Of a DNA stretch of 64,000 nucleotides, positions 17,963 to 26,828 are shown piece by piece (position 1 is the first letter of the stretch; each line of letters starts with the position of its first letter). Source of the stretch: Pseudomonas azotoformans (GTDB taxonomy: Bacteria; Pseudomonadota; Gammaproteobacteria; Pseudomonadales; Pseudomonadaceae). The translations under genes and the position numbers were made by a program. The DNA lies in NCBI RefSeq assembly GCF_900103345.1, contig NZ_LT629702.1, positions 6,363,501 through 6,427,500 of the forward strand. The letters are read 5' to 3'. The notes under the pieces are model-generated. The model saw only the letters and a list, made by a program, of their open reading frames with translations, did no database searches and was not told the origin of the DNA.

Positions 17963-19547
17963 TGTCGCGGGCCTCGGGCAGCATCTGCGGATAGTCGAGG
18001 GTGTAATGCAGGCCACGGCTCTCCTTGCGCTCCATGGCCGAGCGGATCATCAGTTCGGCGACCTGGGCCAGGTTGCGCAGCTCGATCAGGTCGCGGCTGA
18101 CTTTGTAGTTGCTGTAGAACTCGTCGATCTCGTCCAGCAGCAGCCGTACGCGATGTTGCGCCCGTTGCAGGCGCTTGTTGGTGCGCACGATCCCTACGTA
18201 GTCCCACATGAAACGGCGCAGCTCGTCCCAGTTGTGCGCGATGATCACGTCTTCGTCCGAGTCGGTCACCTGGCTGGCATCCCAGCGGGGCAGGGCGGCC
18301 GGCACCGGAATGCGCGGCAGTTGTTCAAGGATGTCCGCCGCTGCAGAGCGCGCATAGACGAAGCATTCGAGCAGCGAGTTGCTGGCCATGCGGTTGGCAC
18401 CGTGCAGGCCGGTGAAGCTGGTTTCGCCAATCGCGTACAGGCCGGGCACGTCGGTGCGACCGTGCTGGTCGACCATCACGCCGCCGCAGGTGTAGTGCGC
18501 GGCCGGCACCACCGGGATCGGGCCTTTGGTGATGTCGATGTTGAACGTCAGGCAGCGCTCGTAGACGGTGGGGAAGTGGGTCTTGATGAAGGCTTCGGGT
18601 TTGTGGCTGATGTCGAGATACACGCAGTCGATACCCAGGCGCTTCATCTCATGGTCGATAGCGCGGGCGACGATGTCGCGCGGAGCCAGTTCGGCGCGCG
18701 GGTCGAAGCGCTGCATGAAACGTTCGCCATTGGGCAGTTTCAGGTGGGCGCCTTCGCCACGCAGGGCTTCGGTGATCAGGAAACTCTTGGCCTGTGGGTG
18801 ATACAGGCAGGTGGGGTGGAACTGGTTGAATTCTAGGTTGGCCACCCGGCAGCCCGAACGCCAGGCCATGGCGATGCCGTCACCGCAGGCACCGTCAGGG
18901 TTACTGGTATAGAGGTAGACCTTGGCCGCGCCGCCAGAGGCGAGGATGGTGAAGCGTGCGCCGTAGGTGTCGACTTCGCCGCTGCCCCGGTTGAGCACGT
19001 AGGCGCCGAGGCAGCGCTCGCCGTCCAGGCCCAGGCGTTTTTCGGTGATCAGGTCGACGGCGACGCGTTGCTCCATCAATTCGATGTTGGGGCGTTGGCG
19101 CGCCTGGTCGAGGAGTGTCCTGAAAATAGCAGCGCCGGTGGCGTCGGCGGCGTGGATGATGCGACGGTGGCTGTGGCCGCCTTCGCGAGTCAGGTGGAAC
19201 TCGAAGCCGCCGTCGTCGCTGCCTGCGTGTTCATCGCGGGTAAAGGGGACGCCCTGGTCTATCAGCCATTGGATGGCCTCGCGGCTATGCTCGACGGTGA
19301 AACGCACCGCTTCTTCATTGCACAGGCCGCCGCCGGCGTTCAGGGTGTCTTCGACATGGGATTGCACCGTATCGGTGTCGTCCAGCACGGCAGCGACACC
19401 GCCCTGGGCCCAGAATGTCGAGCCGTTGGCCAGGTCGCCTTTGCTCAGTACCGCAATGCGCAGGTGGCTGGGGAGGGTCAGCGCAAGGCTCAAACCGGCC
19501 GCGCCGCTGCCGATCACCAGGACATCGTGTTGAAACTGTTGGCTCAT
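17931..19547 (-). CDS. nadB: L-aspartate oxidase NadB
   Basis: 538 residues. The FAD-binding '[17 protein letters not shown]' lies at the N-terminus. Conserved segments include '[12 protein letters not shown]', '[17 protein letters not shown]', '[15 protein letters not shown]' and '[19 protein letters not shown]'. It oxidises aspartate to iminoaspartate, which NadA uses for quinolinate in NAD synthesis. The gene is divergent from algU and its 3' end overlaps ygfX. Length and motifs are standard. Confidence 0.95.
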   Translation of the reverse strand: MSQQFQHDVLVIGSGAAGLSLALTLPSHLRIAVLSKGDLANGSTFWAQGGVAAVLDDTDTVQSHVEDTLNAGGGLCNEEAVRFTVEHSREAIQWLIDQGVPFTRDEHAGSDDGGFEFHLTREGGHSHRRIIHAADATGAAIFRTLLDQARQRPNIELMEQRVAVDLITEKRLGLDGERCLGAYVLNRGSGEVDTYGARFTILASGGAAKVYLYTSNPDGACGDGIAMAWRSGCRVANLEFNQFHPTCLYHPQAKSFLITEALRGEGAHLKLPNGERFMQRFDPRAELAPRDIVARAIDHEMKRLGIDCVYLDISHKPEAFIKTHFPTVYERCLTFNIDITKGPIPVVPAAHYTCGGVMVDQHGRTDVPGLYAIGETSFTGLHGANRMASNSLLECFVYARSAAADILEQLPRIPVPAALPRWDASQVTDSDEDVIIAHNWDELRRFMWDYVGIVRTNKRLQRAQHRVRLLLDEIDEFYSNYKVSRDLIELRNLAQVAELMIRSAMERKESRGLHYTLDYPQMLPEARDTILVPTTYGG

Positions 19548-19730
19548 TGGAAGGATTCCGCAAAAAGCGATCCGAAGAGGTGGCGCAAACAGGACGCCTG
19601 AATCGGCGAATCAAAGGGTCACACGGGCTACTAGTATATAGAGGGGTGGAGCGGCACAATAGCCGGGCATTCGTGGCAATGTGAGATTACGGTGCACGGC
19701 TCGGGTAAAATCAGCCGGTTATTGAAGCGG

Positions 19731-19757
19731 GAACTTTTTGCATAGGCCCCGACTCAA
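19731..19757 (+). promoter_or_regulatory. Candidate AlgU-type promoter, distal (GAACTT-N17-TCAA)
   Basis: GAACTT at 19731-19736 is followed after 17 bases by TCAA, close to the AlgU (sigma-22/RpoE) consensus GAACTT-N16/17-TCtgA. It lies about 250 bases before algU in the 463-base nadB-algU gap. The rest of that gap holds no convincing gene. Confidence 0.55.
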
Positions 19758-19924
19758 TAGCAGGTTGCCCGAAAGCTGGGAAAACGTTGAGTTTATTGGC
19801 CCGTCGGGAGCATTGGACGCGTCAGAAAACCGACGACAAGATTATTCGCGCAGTCGGCGTTGCCCGTGCTGCGTTTTTCGTGTGTGCCAAATCAGTGCGT
19901 GCCGGAAACTTGCTTGAAGGGGGA

Positions 19925-19951
19925 GAACTTTTGCGAAAAGACCGAGTCTAT
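19925..19951 (+). promoter_or_regulatory. Candidate AlgU-type promoter, proximal (GAACTT-N16-TCTAT)
   Basis: GAACTT at 19925-19930, a 16-base spacer, then TCTAT gives a near-perfect AlgU promoter about 60 bases upstream of the algU start. It supports autoregulation of the operon, as known in P. aeruginosa. Confidence 0.7.
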
Positions 19952-20010
19952 GTTTGCAAGCCTGATCGTTTAGTTATGCAAGCCTCCTTCAAGTACTACG
20001 AGGAGTGTTC

Positions 20011-20592
20011 ATGCTAACCCAGGAAGAGGATCAGCAGCTGGTCGAGCGCGTTCAACGCGGCGACAAGCGAGCTTTTGATCTGCTAGTGCTGAAATACCAG
20101 CACAAAATTCTCGGGTTGATCGTGCGGTTTGTGCACGACACCCATGAAGCGCAGGACGTTGCACAGGAAGCCTTTATCAAGGCGTACCGTGCACTTGGTA
20201 ACTTTCGCGGTGATAGTGCGTTTTACACGTGGCTATACCGAATCGCCATCAACACGGCGAAGAACTATCTGGTGTCTCGCGGGCGCCGCCCACCGGATAG
20301 CGATGTAAGTTCAGAAGATGCGGAATTTTACGATGGTGATCACGGCCTCAAGGATCTCGAGTCGCCGGAGCGTGCATTGCTGCGCGACGAGATCGAAGGC
20401 ACCGTTCATCGCACAATTCAGCAACTGCCAGAAGATTTGCGTACGGCGTTAACTTTACGTGAATTTGATGGTCTGAGTTACGAAGACATTGCGAGCGTCA
20501 TGCAGTGTCCGGTGGGGACTGTAAGGTCACGGATTTTCCGGGCCCGGGAAGCCATCGATAAAGCCTTGCAACCGTTGTTGCAGGAAAACTAA
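20011..20592 (+). CDS. algU: Extracytoplasmic-function sigma factor AlgU (RpoE/sigma-22)
   Basis: 193 residues, the same length as P. aeruginosa AlgU. Region 2 ('KYQHKILGLIVRFV', 'AQDVAQEAFIKAYRAL', 'FRGDSAFYTWLYRIAINTAK') and region 4 ('LTLREFDGLSYEDIASVM', 'GTVRSRIFRAREAID') are intact. It directs RNA polymerase to envelope-stress and alginate promoters and is held by MucA. The ATG at 20011 follows ACGAGGAG; an in-frame GTG six bases earlier overlaps that ribosome site and is not favoured. First gene of algU-mucA-mucB-mucD. Confidence 0.96.
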   Translation: MLTQEEDQQLVERVQRGDKRAFDLLVLKYQHKILGLIVRFVHDTHEAQDVAQEAFIKAYRALGNFRGDSAFYTWLYRIAINTAKNYLVSRGRRPPDSDVSSEDAEFYDGDHGLKDLESPERALLRDEIEGTVHRTIQQLPEDLRTALTLREFDGLSYEDIASVMQCPVGTVRSRIFRAREAIDKALQPLLQEN

Positions 20593-20624
20593 AGACAGCG
20601 GCGACAGCCAAGAGAGGAACCGCC

Positions 20625-21212
20625 ATGAGTCGTGATGCCCTGCAGGAATCGCTGTCCGCAGTGATGGATAACGAAGCGGATGAACTGGAACTTCGTCGAG
20701 TGCTCAACGCATTTGATGATGCCGAAACCCGTGATACCTGGTCTCGTTACCAAGTCGCTCGGGCGGTGATGCACAAGGATCTTCTAATCCCTCGTCTGGA
20801 TATTGCTGCGGCCGTTTCTGCTGCGCTGGCTGATGAAGCCGTTCCGGCAAAAGCTGCTCGTGGTCCATGGCGTAGCCTGGGTCGCCTGGCAGTTGCTGCC
20901 TCGGTAACTGTTGCCGTGCTTGCTGGTGTTCGCCTGTACAACCAGGACGAAATCGCCGGTGCCGAACTGGCCCAACAGACTCAGCAACCGGTCATGGCCG
21001 GTCCGCAAGTCAAAGGCCCAGCGGTATTGGCCGGCTACAAGGAAAGCTCTGACACCACCGGCCCGATGGCCAACGGTGTACTGCAAGGGCAATCCGGCTG
21101 GCAAGACCAGCGTCTTCCAGGCTACCTGCGCCAACATGCACAGGAGTCGGCTCTGAAGGGCACTGAAAGCGCTCTGCCTTATGCTCGTGCAGCAAGCCTG
21201 GAAAACCGCTAA
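20625..21212 (+). CDS. mucA: Anti-sigma factor MucA
   Basis: 195 residues, full length with no truncation of the mucA22 type. The cytosolic anti-sigma domain begins 'LQESLSAVMDNEADELELRR'. One membrane helix lies around residues 85-103 ('LAVAASVTVAVLAGV') and the rest is a periplasmic tail that MucB binds. MucA sequesters AlgU until regulated proteolysis releases it. AGAGGAACC precedes the ATG. An intact MucA predicts a non-mucoid default state. Confidence 0.95.
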   Translation: MSRDALQESLSAVMDNEADELELRRVLNAFDDAETRDTWSRYQVARAVMHKDLLIPRLDIAAAVSAALADEAVPAKAARGPWRSLGRLAVAASVTVAVLAGVRLYNQDEIAGAELAQQTQQPVMAGPQVKGPAVLAGYKESSDTTGPMANGVLQGQSGWQDQRLPGYLRQHAQESALKGTESALPYARAASLENR

Positions 21213-21227
21213 TCCGTAAGGAGCTCT

Positions 21228-22190
21228 ATGCGAGCCATACCGCTCCTTACGCTTTTGCTCAGTGGTTGGTTTGCACTCCCCGCCCACGCCGATGAAGCCC
21301 AAGACTGGCTGACTCGACTTGGGCGTGCAGAGCAACAGCAAAGCTTTCAAGGTACGTTCGTTTATGAACGTAACGGCAGTTTTTCCACCCATGACATCTG
21401 GCATCGTGTCCAAGATGGTCAGGTCCGTGAGCGGCTCTTGCAGCTCGATGGCTCTGCCCAGGAAGTCGTGCGGTTGGATGGCCGGACACAATGCGTCAGC
21501 GGCACCCTCGTCGCAGGCATTGGCAATTCTCGTGATGCACCGTCACGTGCGCTCGATCCGCAAAAACTCAATCAATTCTACGAATTGGCCGTCATTGGCA
21601 AATCGCGCGTGGCCGGTCGAAATGCGGTCATCGTATCGATCACGCCGCGTGACCAGTACCGTTATGGTTTTGAACTGCACCTGGATAGGGAGACCGCGCT
21701 GCCGCTCAAGTCCTTGCTGCTGAATGATCAAGGACAACTATTGGAGCGCTTCCAGTTCACGCGACTGAACACATCTGTCGTGCCTGACGATCGCGATCTG
21801 CAGCCCAGCAGCGAATGCACACCTATCGCCGCCGCCAATCGCGAAGCACTGGAGGTGCAATCTACCGAGACTTGGCATCTGGAATGGTTGCCACCGGGTT
21901 TCCAACTGACCAATACCAGTGCCCGCAAAGACGCCAACACCAAATCGATCGTCGACAGCCTGATGTATGAAGACGGGCTGGCGCGTTTCTCGGTGTTTCT
22001 GGAGCCCATCAGCGATGCGAGTGTTACGGAAACCCGCACTCAGCTGGGCCCTACGGTTGCCGTTTCGCGTCGCCTGAATACGGTGGACGGCGAAATGATG
22101 GTGACGGTGGTGGGTGAAATACCCATCGGCACCGCAGAGCGCATCGCGCTATCGGTACGCGGTGAAAAAAAGCCGGCCGCCCAACCGTGA
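21228..22190 (+). CDS. mucB: Periplasmic sigma-factor regulator MucB
   Basis: 320 residues with a signal peptide (MRAIPLLTLLLSGWFALPAHA). The family core 'DWLTRLGRAEQQQSFQGTFV' and the second domain with 'WHLEWLPPGFQLT' match MucB/RseB. It binds the MucA periplasmic tail and shields it from the AlgW protease. GGAG precedes the ATG, 15 bases after mucA. Confidence 0.95.
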   Translation: MRAIPLLTLLLSGWFALPAHADEAQDWLTRLGRAEQQQSFQGTFVYERNGSFSTHDIWHRVQDGQVRERLLQLDGSAQEVVRLDGRTQCVSGTLVAGIGNSRDAPSRALDPQKLNQFYELAVIGKSRVAGRNAVIVSITPRDQYRYGFELHLDRETALPLKSLLLNDQGQLLERFQFTRLNTSVVPDDRDLQPSSECTPIAAANREALEVQSTETWHLEWLPPGFQLTNTSARKDANTKSIVDSLMYEDGLARFSVFLEPISDASVTETRTQLGPTVAVSRRLNTVDGEMMVTVVGEIPIGTAERIALSVRGEKKPAAQP

Positions 22191-22419
22191 GTCGTTAATC
22201 CTATGTTCATCCTGAGGTTTCACTTTATTCCCATGCCAGGTTGGCTGCCGAGAGCATGTCTGGATCAGCATTTTCACTTGCAAAAAATCCCCATGTTTTT
22301 TATAGGTCAGGGCTTGTCGGCTCTGGCCTTGTTTTGTTCGCGGAACAAAGATGTCGGTCGCAGTTTCCGGCGTTTCTTGAACCCTGTCGCTCAACCCTGC
22401 TCGTCGTAACGGGAGCTGT
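22191..22419 (+). other. mucB-mucD gap where mucC would lie
   Basis: 229 bases with no convincing coding frame. P. aeruginosa carries mucC at this point; nothing resembling a MucC membrane protein is seen here. The interval holds a short perfect inverted repeat, TTTGTTC-GCG-GAACAAA at 22333-22349. It may hold a mucD promoter, but none was identified with confidence. Confidence 0.6.
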
Positions 22420-23859
22420 ATGTCGATACCACGTTTGAAGTCTTACCTATCCATAGTCGCCACGGTGTTGGTGCTGGGTCAGGCGTTGCCTGCGCAAGCA
22501 GTCGAGCTGCCTGACTTCACCCAATTGGTCGAGCAAGCCTCACCTGCCGTGGTGAACATCAGTACCACGCAAAAACTGCCGGATCGCAAAGTCTCCAACC
22601 AGCAGATGCCGGACCTGGAAGGCCTGCCGCCAATGCTGCGCGAGTTCTTTGAGCGCGGCATGCCGCAACAGCGCGCACCCCGTGGCGGTGGTGGGGGGCA
22701 GCGAGAGGCTCAGTCCCTGGGCTCGGGTTTCATCATTTCGCCAGACGGTTACATCCTTACCAACAACCACGTGATTGCCGACGCTGACGAGATTCTCGTG
22801 CGCCTGGCCGATCGCAGTGAGCTTAAGGCCAAGCTTGTCGGTACCGATCCACGGTCCGATGTGGCCTTGCTGAAAATTGAGGGCAAGGACCTGCCCGTGT
22901 TGAAGCTGGGCAAATCCCAGGACCTGAAAGCCGGGCAGTGGGTAGTTGCCATCGGTTCGCCGTTTGGTTTTGACCATACCGTGACCCAAGGCATCGTCAG
23001 CGCCATTGGCCGCAGCCTTCCGAACGAAAACTACGTGCCGTTCATCCAGACCGACGTGCCGATCAACCCGGGCAACTCCGGTGGTCCGCTGTTCAACCTG
23101 GCGGGCGAAGTCGTGGGGATCAACTCGCAGATCTATACCCGTTCCGGTGGTTTCATGGGCGTATCGTTCGCGATCCCGATCGACGTGGCCATGGACGTTT
23201 CCAATCAGCTGAAAAGCGGTGGCAAGGTCAGCCGTGGTTGGTTGGGCGTAGTAATTCAGGAAGTGAACAAAGACTTGGCTGAATCCTTCGGTCTCGACAA
23301 GCCGGCCGGTGCGCTGGTCGCACAGATCCAGGATGACGGCCCGGCTGCTAAAGGCGGCCTGCAAGTTGGCGACGTGATCCTGAGCATGAACGGCCAGCCG
23401 GTCGTCATGTCCGCCGACTTGCCGCACCTGGTAGGTGCGCTCAAGGCGGGTAGCAAAGCCAAGCTGGAAGTGATCCGCGAAGGCAAGCGCCAGACTGTTG
23501 AACTGACCGTGGGCGCAATCCCTGAAGAAGGCGCCACCCTGGATGCCCTTGGCAACACCAAGCCGGGCGCCGAGCGCAGCAGCAACCGCCTGGGTATCGC
23601 CGTAGCCGAGCTGACCGCTGAGCAGAAAAAGAGCTTCGATCTCAAGAGCGGCGTCGTGATCAAGGAAGTGCAGGACGGTCCTGCTGCCCTGATCGGCCTG
23701 CAGCCAGGTGATGTCATCACCCACCTGAACAATCAGGCGATCGAGACCACCAAGCAGTTCACTGACATCGCCAAGGCGTTGCCGAAGAACCGCTCGGTCT
23801 CGATGCGTGTGTTGCGTCAGGGCCGCGCCAGCTTCATTACCTTCAAACTGGCTGAGTAA
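22420..23859 (+). CDS. mucD: Periplasmic serine protease MucD (DegP/HtrA family)
   Basis: 479 residues with a signal peptide ending at 'ALPAQA'. The catalytic triad is visible: His in 'LTNNHVIADADE', Asp in 'TDPRSDVALLKI' and Ser in 'NPGNSGGPLFNL'. Two PDZ domains follow (about 265-370 and 380-475). MucD degrades misfolded envelope proteins and dampens AlgU activation. The ATG follows GGGAGCTGT. A strong terminator closes the operon. Confidence 0.95.
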   Translation: MSIPRLKSYLSIVATVLVLGQALPAQAVELPDFTQLVEQASPAVVNISTTQKLPDRKVSNQQMPDLEGLPPMLREFFERGMPQQRAPRGGGGGQREAQSLGSGFIISPDGYILTNNHVIADADEILVRLADRSELKAKLVGTDPRSDVALLKIEGKDLPVLKLGKSQDLKAGQWVVAIGSPFGFDHTVTQGIVSAIGRSLPNENYVPFIQTDVPINPGNSGGPLFNLAGEVVGINSQIYTRSGGFMGVSFAIPIDVAMDVSNQLKSGGKVSRGWLGVVIQEVNKDLAESFGLDKPAGALVAQIQDDGPAAKGGLQVGDVILSMNGQPVVMSADLPHLVGALKAGSKAKLEVIREGKRQTVELTVGAIPEEGATLDALGNTKPGAERSSNRLGIAVAELTAEQKKSFDLKSGVVIKEVQDGPAALIGLQPGDVITHLNNQAIETTKQFTDIAKALPKNRSVSMRVLRQGRASFITFKLAE

Positions 23860-23871
23860 GTCGGTAAAAAC

Positions 23872-23911
23872 AAAAAGCCCCGCTTTCGTTTAACGAAGGC
23901 GGGGCTTTTTT
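23872..23911. terminator. Bidirectional terminator after mucD
   Basis: AAAAAGCCCCGC and GCGGGGCTTTTTT form a strong stem with an inner CTTCGTTAAACGAAG-like extension, followed by a T run. An A run on the left flank lets it also end the convergent protease gene. Confidence 0.9.
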
Positions 23912-23923
23912 GTGCCTGGTGTT

Positions 23924-25357
23924 TTAGCTCATCATCCCTTTGACCAGGCGTTCCTGTTCGATCAACTCACGCTGGCGTGCATCGATGCGCGACGACAGCG
24001 GGAAATTGCTGCCGGCGCGACGCTTGGCGAAATCCAATTGCTGAATGGCCTGCTGGAAATCACCGACCAGCGCAAAGTACTCGGCGCGGGCCTGATGCAA
24101 ACCGATGATGTTGCCCGACAAGCCGCGCGTCTCAGCGACCTGGTACCACACGTCCGGGTCATCCGGGCGAGACTTGAGCAGACCGTCCAGTGCCTTTTCT
24201 GCATCCGCTGTGCGGTTCTGCTTGAGCAGCAGGTCTACGCGCACCTGATTCAACGGATAGTTACCCGGATACTGGGTGAGCATCCGATCCGTACGTTGCT
24301 GGGCATCCGGCAGACGGCTGTTGTCGATGTCCAGCTGGATCTGCGCCAGGTTGTAAGTGATGTCGTTGGGCGCCTTGGCCAGCAGCGGCGCAAGGTTTTC
24401 CCGAGCCTGCTTGAATTGGGAGCCTTTGATCTGGGCGATCGCCAGGCCATAGCGCGCCACATCGTTCTTCGGGTTTTCGTCGAGCTGCGCCTGGAAACGC
24501 TTGGCGGCAAGACCTGGCGTGTCTTCGTATTGCAACTGCACCCGTGCGCGGATCAGCTGATAGCGCTGGCTGTCTTCCTTGCCGCCAGGTTTGGACTGTT
24601 CGGCGCGGTTGCGGGTATCGGCGATCCGCGATTCGGTGACCGGGTGCGTCAACAGGAACTCCGGCGGTTTGGCGTCGAAGCGGTATTGGCGCATCAGTCG
24701 TTCGAACATGGTCGGCATGGAGCGCGGGTCATAACCGGCTTTTTCCAGGTTGAGGATGCCGATACGGTCAGCCTCTTGTTCATTCTGGCGAGAGAACCGA
24801 CGTTGTTCCTGGATCGCCGCGGCCTGGGTGCCGGCAATCGCGGCAATACCCGCATCGCCTGCACCCGCCGCAGCGGCAATGATGCCGCCGAGCAGGGCGG
24901 CCATCATCGGAATCTGCATGCGCTGTTGCGCTTCAACGCCACGGGCGAAGTGGCGTTGGGACAAGTGCGCCAGTTCGTGAGCCAGTACCGAGGCATATTC
25001 CCCTTCGGTCTGGGCGTTGAGGAACAGGCCGCCGTTGACGCCGACGATGCCGCCCGGTGCGGCAAAGGCGTTCAGTTGCGGGCTGTTGATCAGGATGAAT
25101 TCCAGGCGCCGGTCGTTGACCTGGCTAGTCTCCACCAGCTTGTACACGCTGGTTTCGACGTAGTCCTTGAGCTGCGGATCGTTGAGTTGCGAGACCTGGC
25201 CCCGCAGGTAGGCCAGCCAGGCGCGGCCCAGCTGGTATTCCTGTTGTGGCGAGACAATGGCAGAACTGGCGTCGCCAAGTGACGGCAGGTCGTCAGCGAA
25301 GCCTGGGGAGGCCAGCAGGCAAGCCAGCGTCAGCAGGGTAGGGCGCAAAAAAGTCAT
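23924..25357 (-). CDS. bepA: Periplasmic M48 metalloprotease with TPR domain (BepA/YfgC-like)
   Basis: 477 residues with a signal peptide ending near 'ASPGFA'. The zinc motif HELAH is at residues 127-131 ('VLAHELAHLSQRHFARG') and the third ligand lies in 'NEQEADRIG'. The C-terminal ~200 residues are TPR-like repeats ('LAPLLAKAPNDITYNLAQIQ'). BepA checks assembly of outer membrane proteins such as LptD at the BAM complex. The downstream bamC in the same block fits an envelope-assembly role. The gene is divergent from the TusA-like gene. Confidence 0.9.
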   Translation of the reverse strand: MTFLRPTLLTLACLLASPGFADDLPSLGDASSAIVSPQQEYQLGRAWLAYLRGQVSQLNDPQLKDYVETSVYKLVETSQVNDRRLEFILINSPQLNAFAAPGGIVGVNGGLFLNAQTEGEYASVLAHELAHLSQRHFARGVEAQQRMQIPMMAALLGGIIAAAAGAGDAGIAAIAGTQAAAIQEQRRFSRQNEQEADRIGILNLEKAGYDPRSMPTMFERLMRQYRFDAKPPEFLLTHPVTESRIADTRNRAEQSKPGGKEDSQRYQLIRARVQLQYEDTPGLAAKRFQAQLDENPKNDVARYGLAIAQIKGSQFKQARENLAPLLAKAPNDITYNLAQIQLDIDNSRLPDAQQRTDRMLTQYPGNYPLNQVRVDLLLKQNRTADAEKALDGLLKSRPDDPDVWYQVAETRGLSGNIIGLHQARAEYFALVGDFQQAIQQLDFAKRRAGSNFPLSSRIDARQRELIEQERLVKGMMS

Positions 25358-25452
25358 GCACAGAGCCTTTCGACAAAGAGCTTACTGTAGCCGGACACTG
25401 AGCTTCGGACCAGATATTCTAAGCAACCCAAACGCGTGCCCGGAGTAAAACC

Positions 25453-25692
25453 ATGACCGACGCTGTAGCCTTTGATGCCGAACTCGATGCCAGCGGCCTC
25501 AATTGCCCGTTGCCCTTGCTCAAGGCCAAGTTGGAACTCAACCGGCTGGCCAGTGGCGCAGTGCTCAAGGTGATCGCCACGGACGCTGGCTCCCAGCGTG
25601 ATTTCCGTACGTTTGCCAAGTTGGCCGGCCACACGCTGTTGCATGAAGAAGACGCCGTCGGTGTTTACCGTTACTGGTTGCGCAAGGCCTGA
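25453..25692 (+). CDS. TusA/SirA-family sulfur carrier protein
   Basis: 79 residues. The family motif 'LDASGLNCPLPLLKAKLEL' holds the catalytic Cys at residue 18 in the CPxP pattern. TusA-type proteins carry persulfide sulfur for tRNA thiolation, molybdenum cofactor or Fe-S metabolism. In P. aeruginosa the gene I recall at this position (PA1006) has been linked to molybdenum homeostasis and nitrate respiration. The ATG follows CCCGGAGTAAAACC. Confidence 0.88.
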   Translation: MTDAVAFDAELDASGLNCPLPLLKAKLELNRLASGAVLKVIATDAGSQRDFRTFAKLAGHTLLHEEDAVGVYRYWLRKA

Positions 25693-25722
25693 ACCGTTTG
25701 CCCCATCACCCGAGGTTGATTG

Positions 25723-26793
25723 ATGTTCAAAGTGTTACGAGACTGGATCCAGCGCTACTTCTCCGATGAAGAAGCCGTGGTGCTGGCGGTCCTGCTGTTT
25801 CTGGCCTTTACGGCCGTACTCACCTTGGGCGGCATGCTGGCGCCGGTATTGGCGGGGATGGTGCTGGCTTACCTGATGCAGGGCCTGGTCACTACGCTGG
25901 AGCGCCTGCGCCTGCCGGGTGGTGCGGCGGTAGGGCTGGTGTTCGCCTTGTTCATGAGTTTGTTGGTGCTGTTTATCGTGGTGGTATTGCCGCTGCTATG
26001 GCATCAGTTGATCACCCTGTTCAATGAACTGCCCGGCATGCTCGCCAAGTGGCAGTCGCTGTTGCTGTTGTTGCCGGAGCGCTACCCGCATTTGGTGTCG
26101 GACGAACAGGTGCTGCAAGCCATCGAAGTGGCGCGCGGAGAGATCGGAAAATTCGGGCAATGGGCGCTGACCTTTTCCCTGTCCAGCCTGCCGCTGCTGG
26201 TCAACATCATGATCTACCTGGTGCTGGTGCCGATCCTGGTGTTCTTCTTCCTCAAGGACCGCGCCATGATTGGTCGCTGGGTGCGAGGCTACCTCCCACG
26301 TGAGCGTGCGTTGATTACCCGGGTGGCGGAGGAAATGAACCGGCAGATCGCCAACTACATTCGCGGCAAGGTCATCGAGATCATTATCTGCGGGGGCGTG
26401 ACCTACATCGCCTTCATCGCCCTGGACTTGAACTACGCGGCCTTGTTGGCCTTGCTGGTGGGGATTTCGGTGGTGGTGCCCTACGTCGGCGCCGTGGTGG
26501 TGACGGTGCCCGTGACCTTGATCGCCTTGTTCCAGTGGGGCTGGAGCGACCAGTTCATCTATCTGATGGCGGTTTACGGGATCATCCAGACCCTGGATGG
26601 CAACGTGCTGGTGCCGCTGTTGTTCTCGGAGGCCGTCAACCTGCACCCGGTTGCGATCATCTGCGCGGTGCTGTTGTTCGGTGGGTTATGGGGATTCTGG
26701 GGCGTGTTTTTTGCGATCCCGCTGGCGACGCTGTTCAAGGCGGTGCTGGATGCGTGGCCGCGGCAGGAGCCGGTGGTTGCGCCGATGTTGTAA
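25723..26793 (+). CDS. AI-2E/PerM-family membrane transporter
   Basis: 356 residues with about eight hydrophobic segments. The family stretch 'LVLVPILVFFFLKD' and the late motif 'GNVLVPLLFSEAVNLHPVAI' are present. The family includes PerM and TqsA and moves small molecules or ions out of the cell; the substrate here is unknown. The ATG at 25723 follows CGAGGTTGATTG, and an in-frame TTG three bases earlier is less likely. It is 30 bases after the TusA-like gene, so they may be cotranscribed. Confidence 0.85.
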   Translation: MFKVLRDWIQRYFSDEEAVVLAVLLFLAFTAVLTLGGMLAPVLAGMVLAYLMQGLVTTLERLRLPGGAAVGLVFALFMSLLVLFIVVVLPLLWHQLITLFNELPGMLAKWQSLLLLLPERYPHLVSDEQVLQAIEVARGEIGKFGQWALTFSLSSLPLLVNIMIYLVLVPILVFFFLKDRAMIGRWVRGYLPRERALITRVAEEMNRQIANYIRGKVIEIIICGGVTYIAFIALDLNYAALLALLVGISVVVPYVGAVVVTVPVTLIALFQWGWSDQFIYLMAVYGIIQTLDGNVLVPLLFSEAVNLHPVAIICAVLLFGGLWGFWGVFFAIPLATLFKAVLDAWPRQEPVVAPML

Positions 26794-26796
26794 CAA

Positions 26797-26824
26797 TTGG
26801 GGCGAACAGGGGTGTTCGCCCCAA
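26797..26824. terminator. Stem-loop between convergent permease and bcp genes
   Basis: TTGGGGCGAACA and TGTTCGCCCCAA form a 12-base-pair stem with a four-base loop. No T tract follows, so it may act as a weak terminator or mRNA end stabiliser. Confidence 0.55.
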
Positions 26825-26828
26825 GGCT

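Noticed and set aside
19787..20017. Short open frame in the algU leader
   Set aside because: It covers the proximal AlgU promoter, lacks a ribosome site and ends inside algU; promoter DNA is the better reading.
22203..22409. A 68-codon frame in the mucB-mucD gap as a possible mucC remnant
   Set aside because: No ribosome site and no resemblance to a multi-helix MucC protein.
23912..25282. A 456-codon frame antisense to the BepA-like protease gene
   Set aside because: High-GC shadow frame; the opposite strand encodes a protease with signal peptide, HELAH and TPR repeats.
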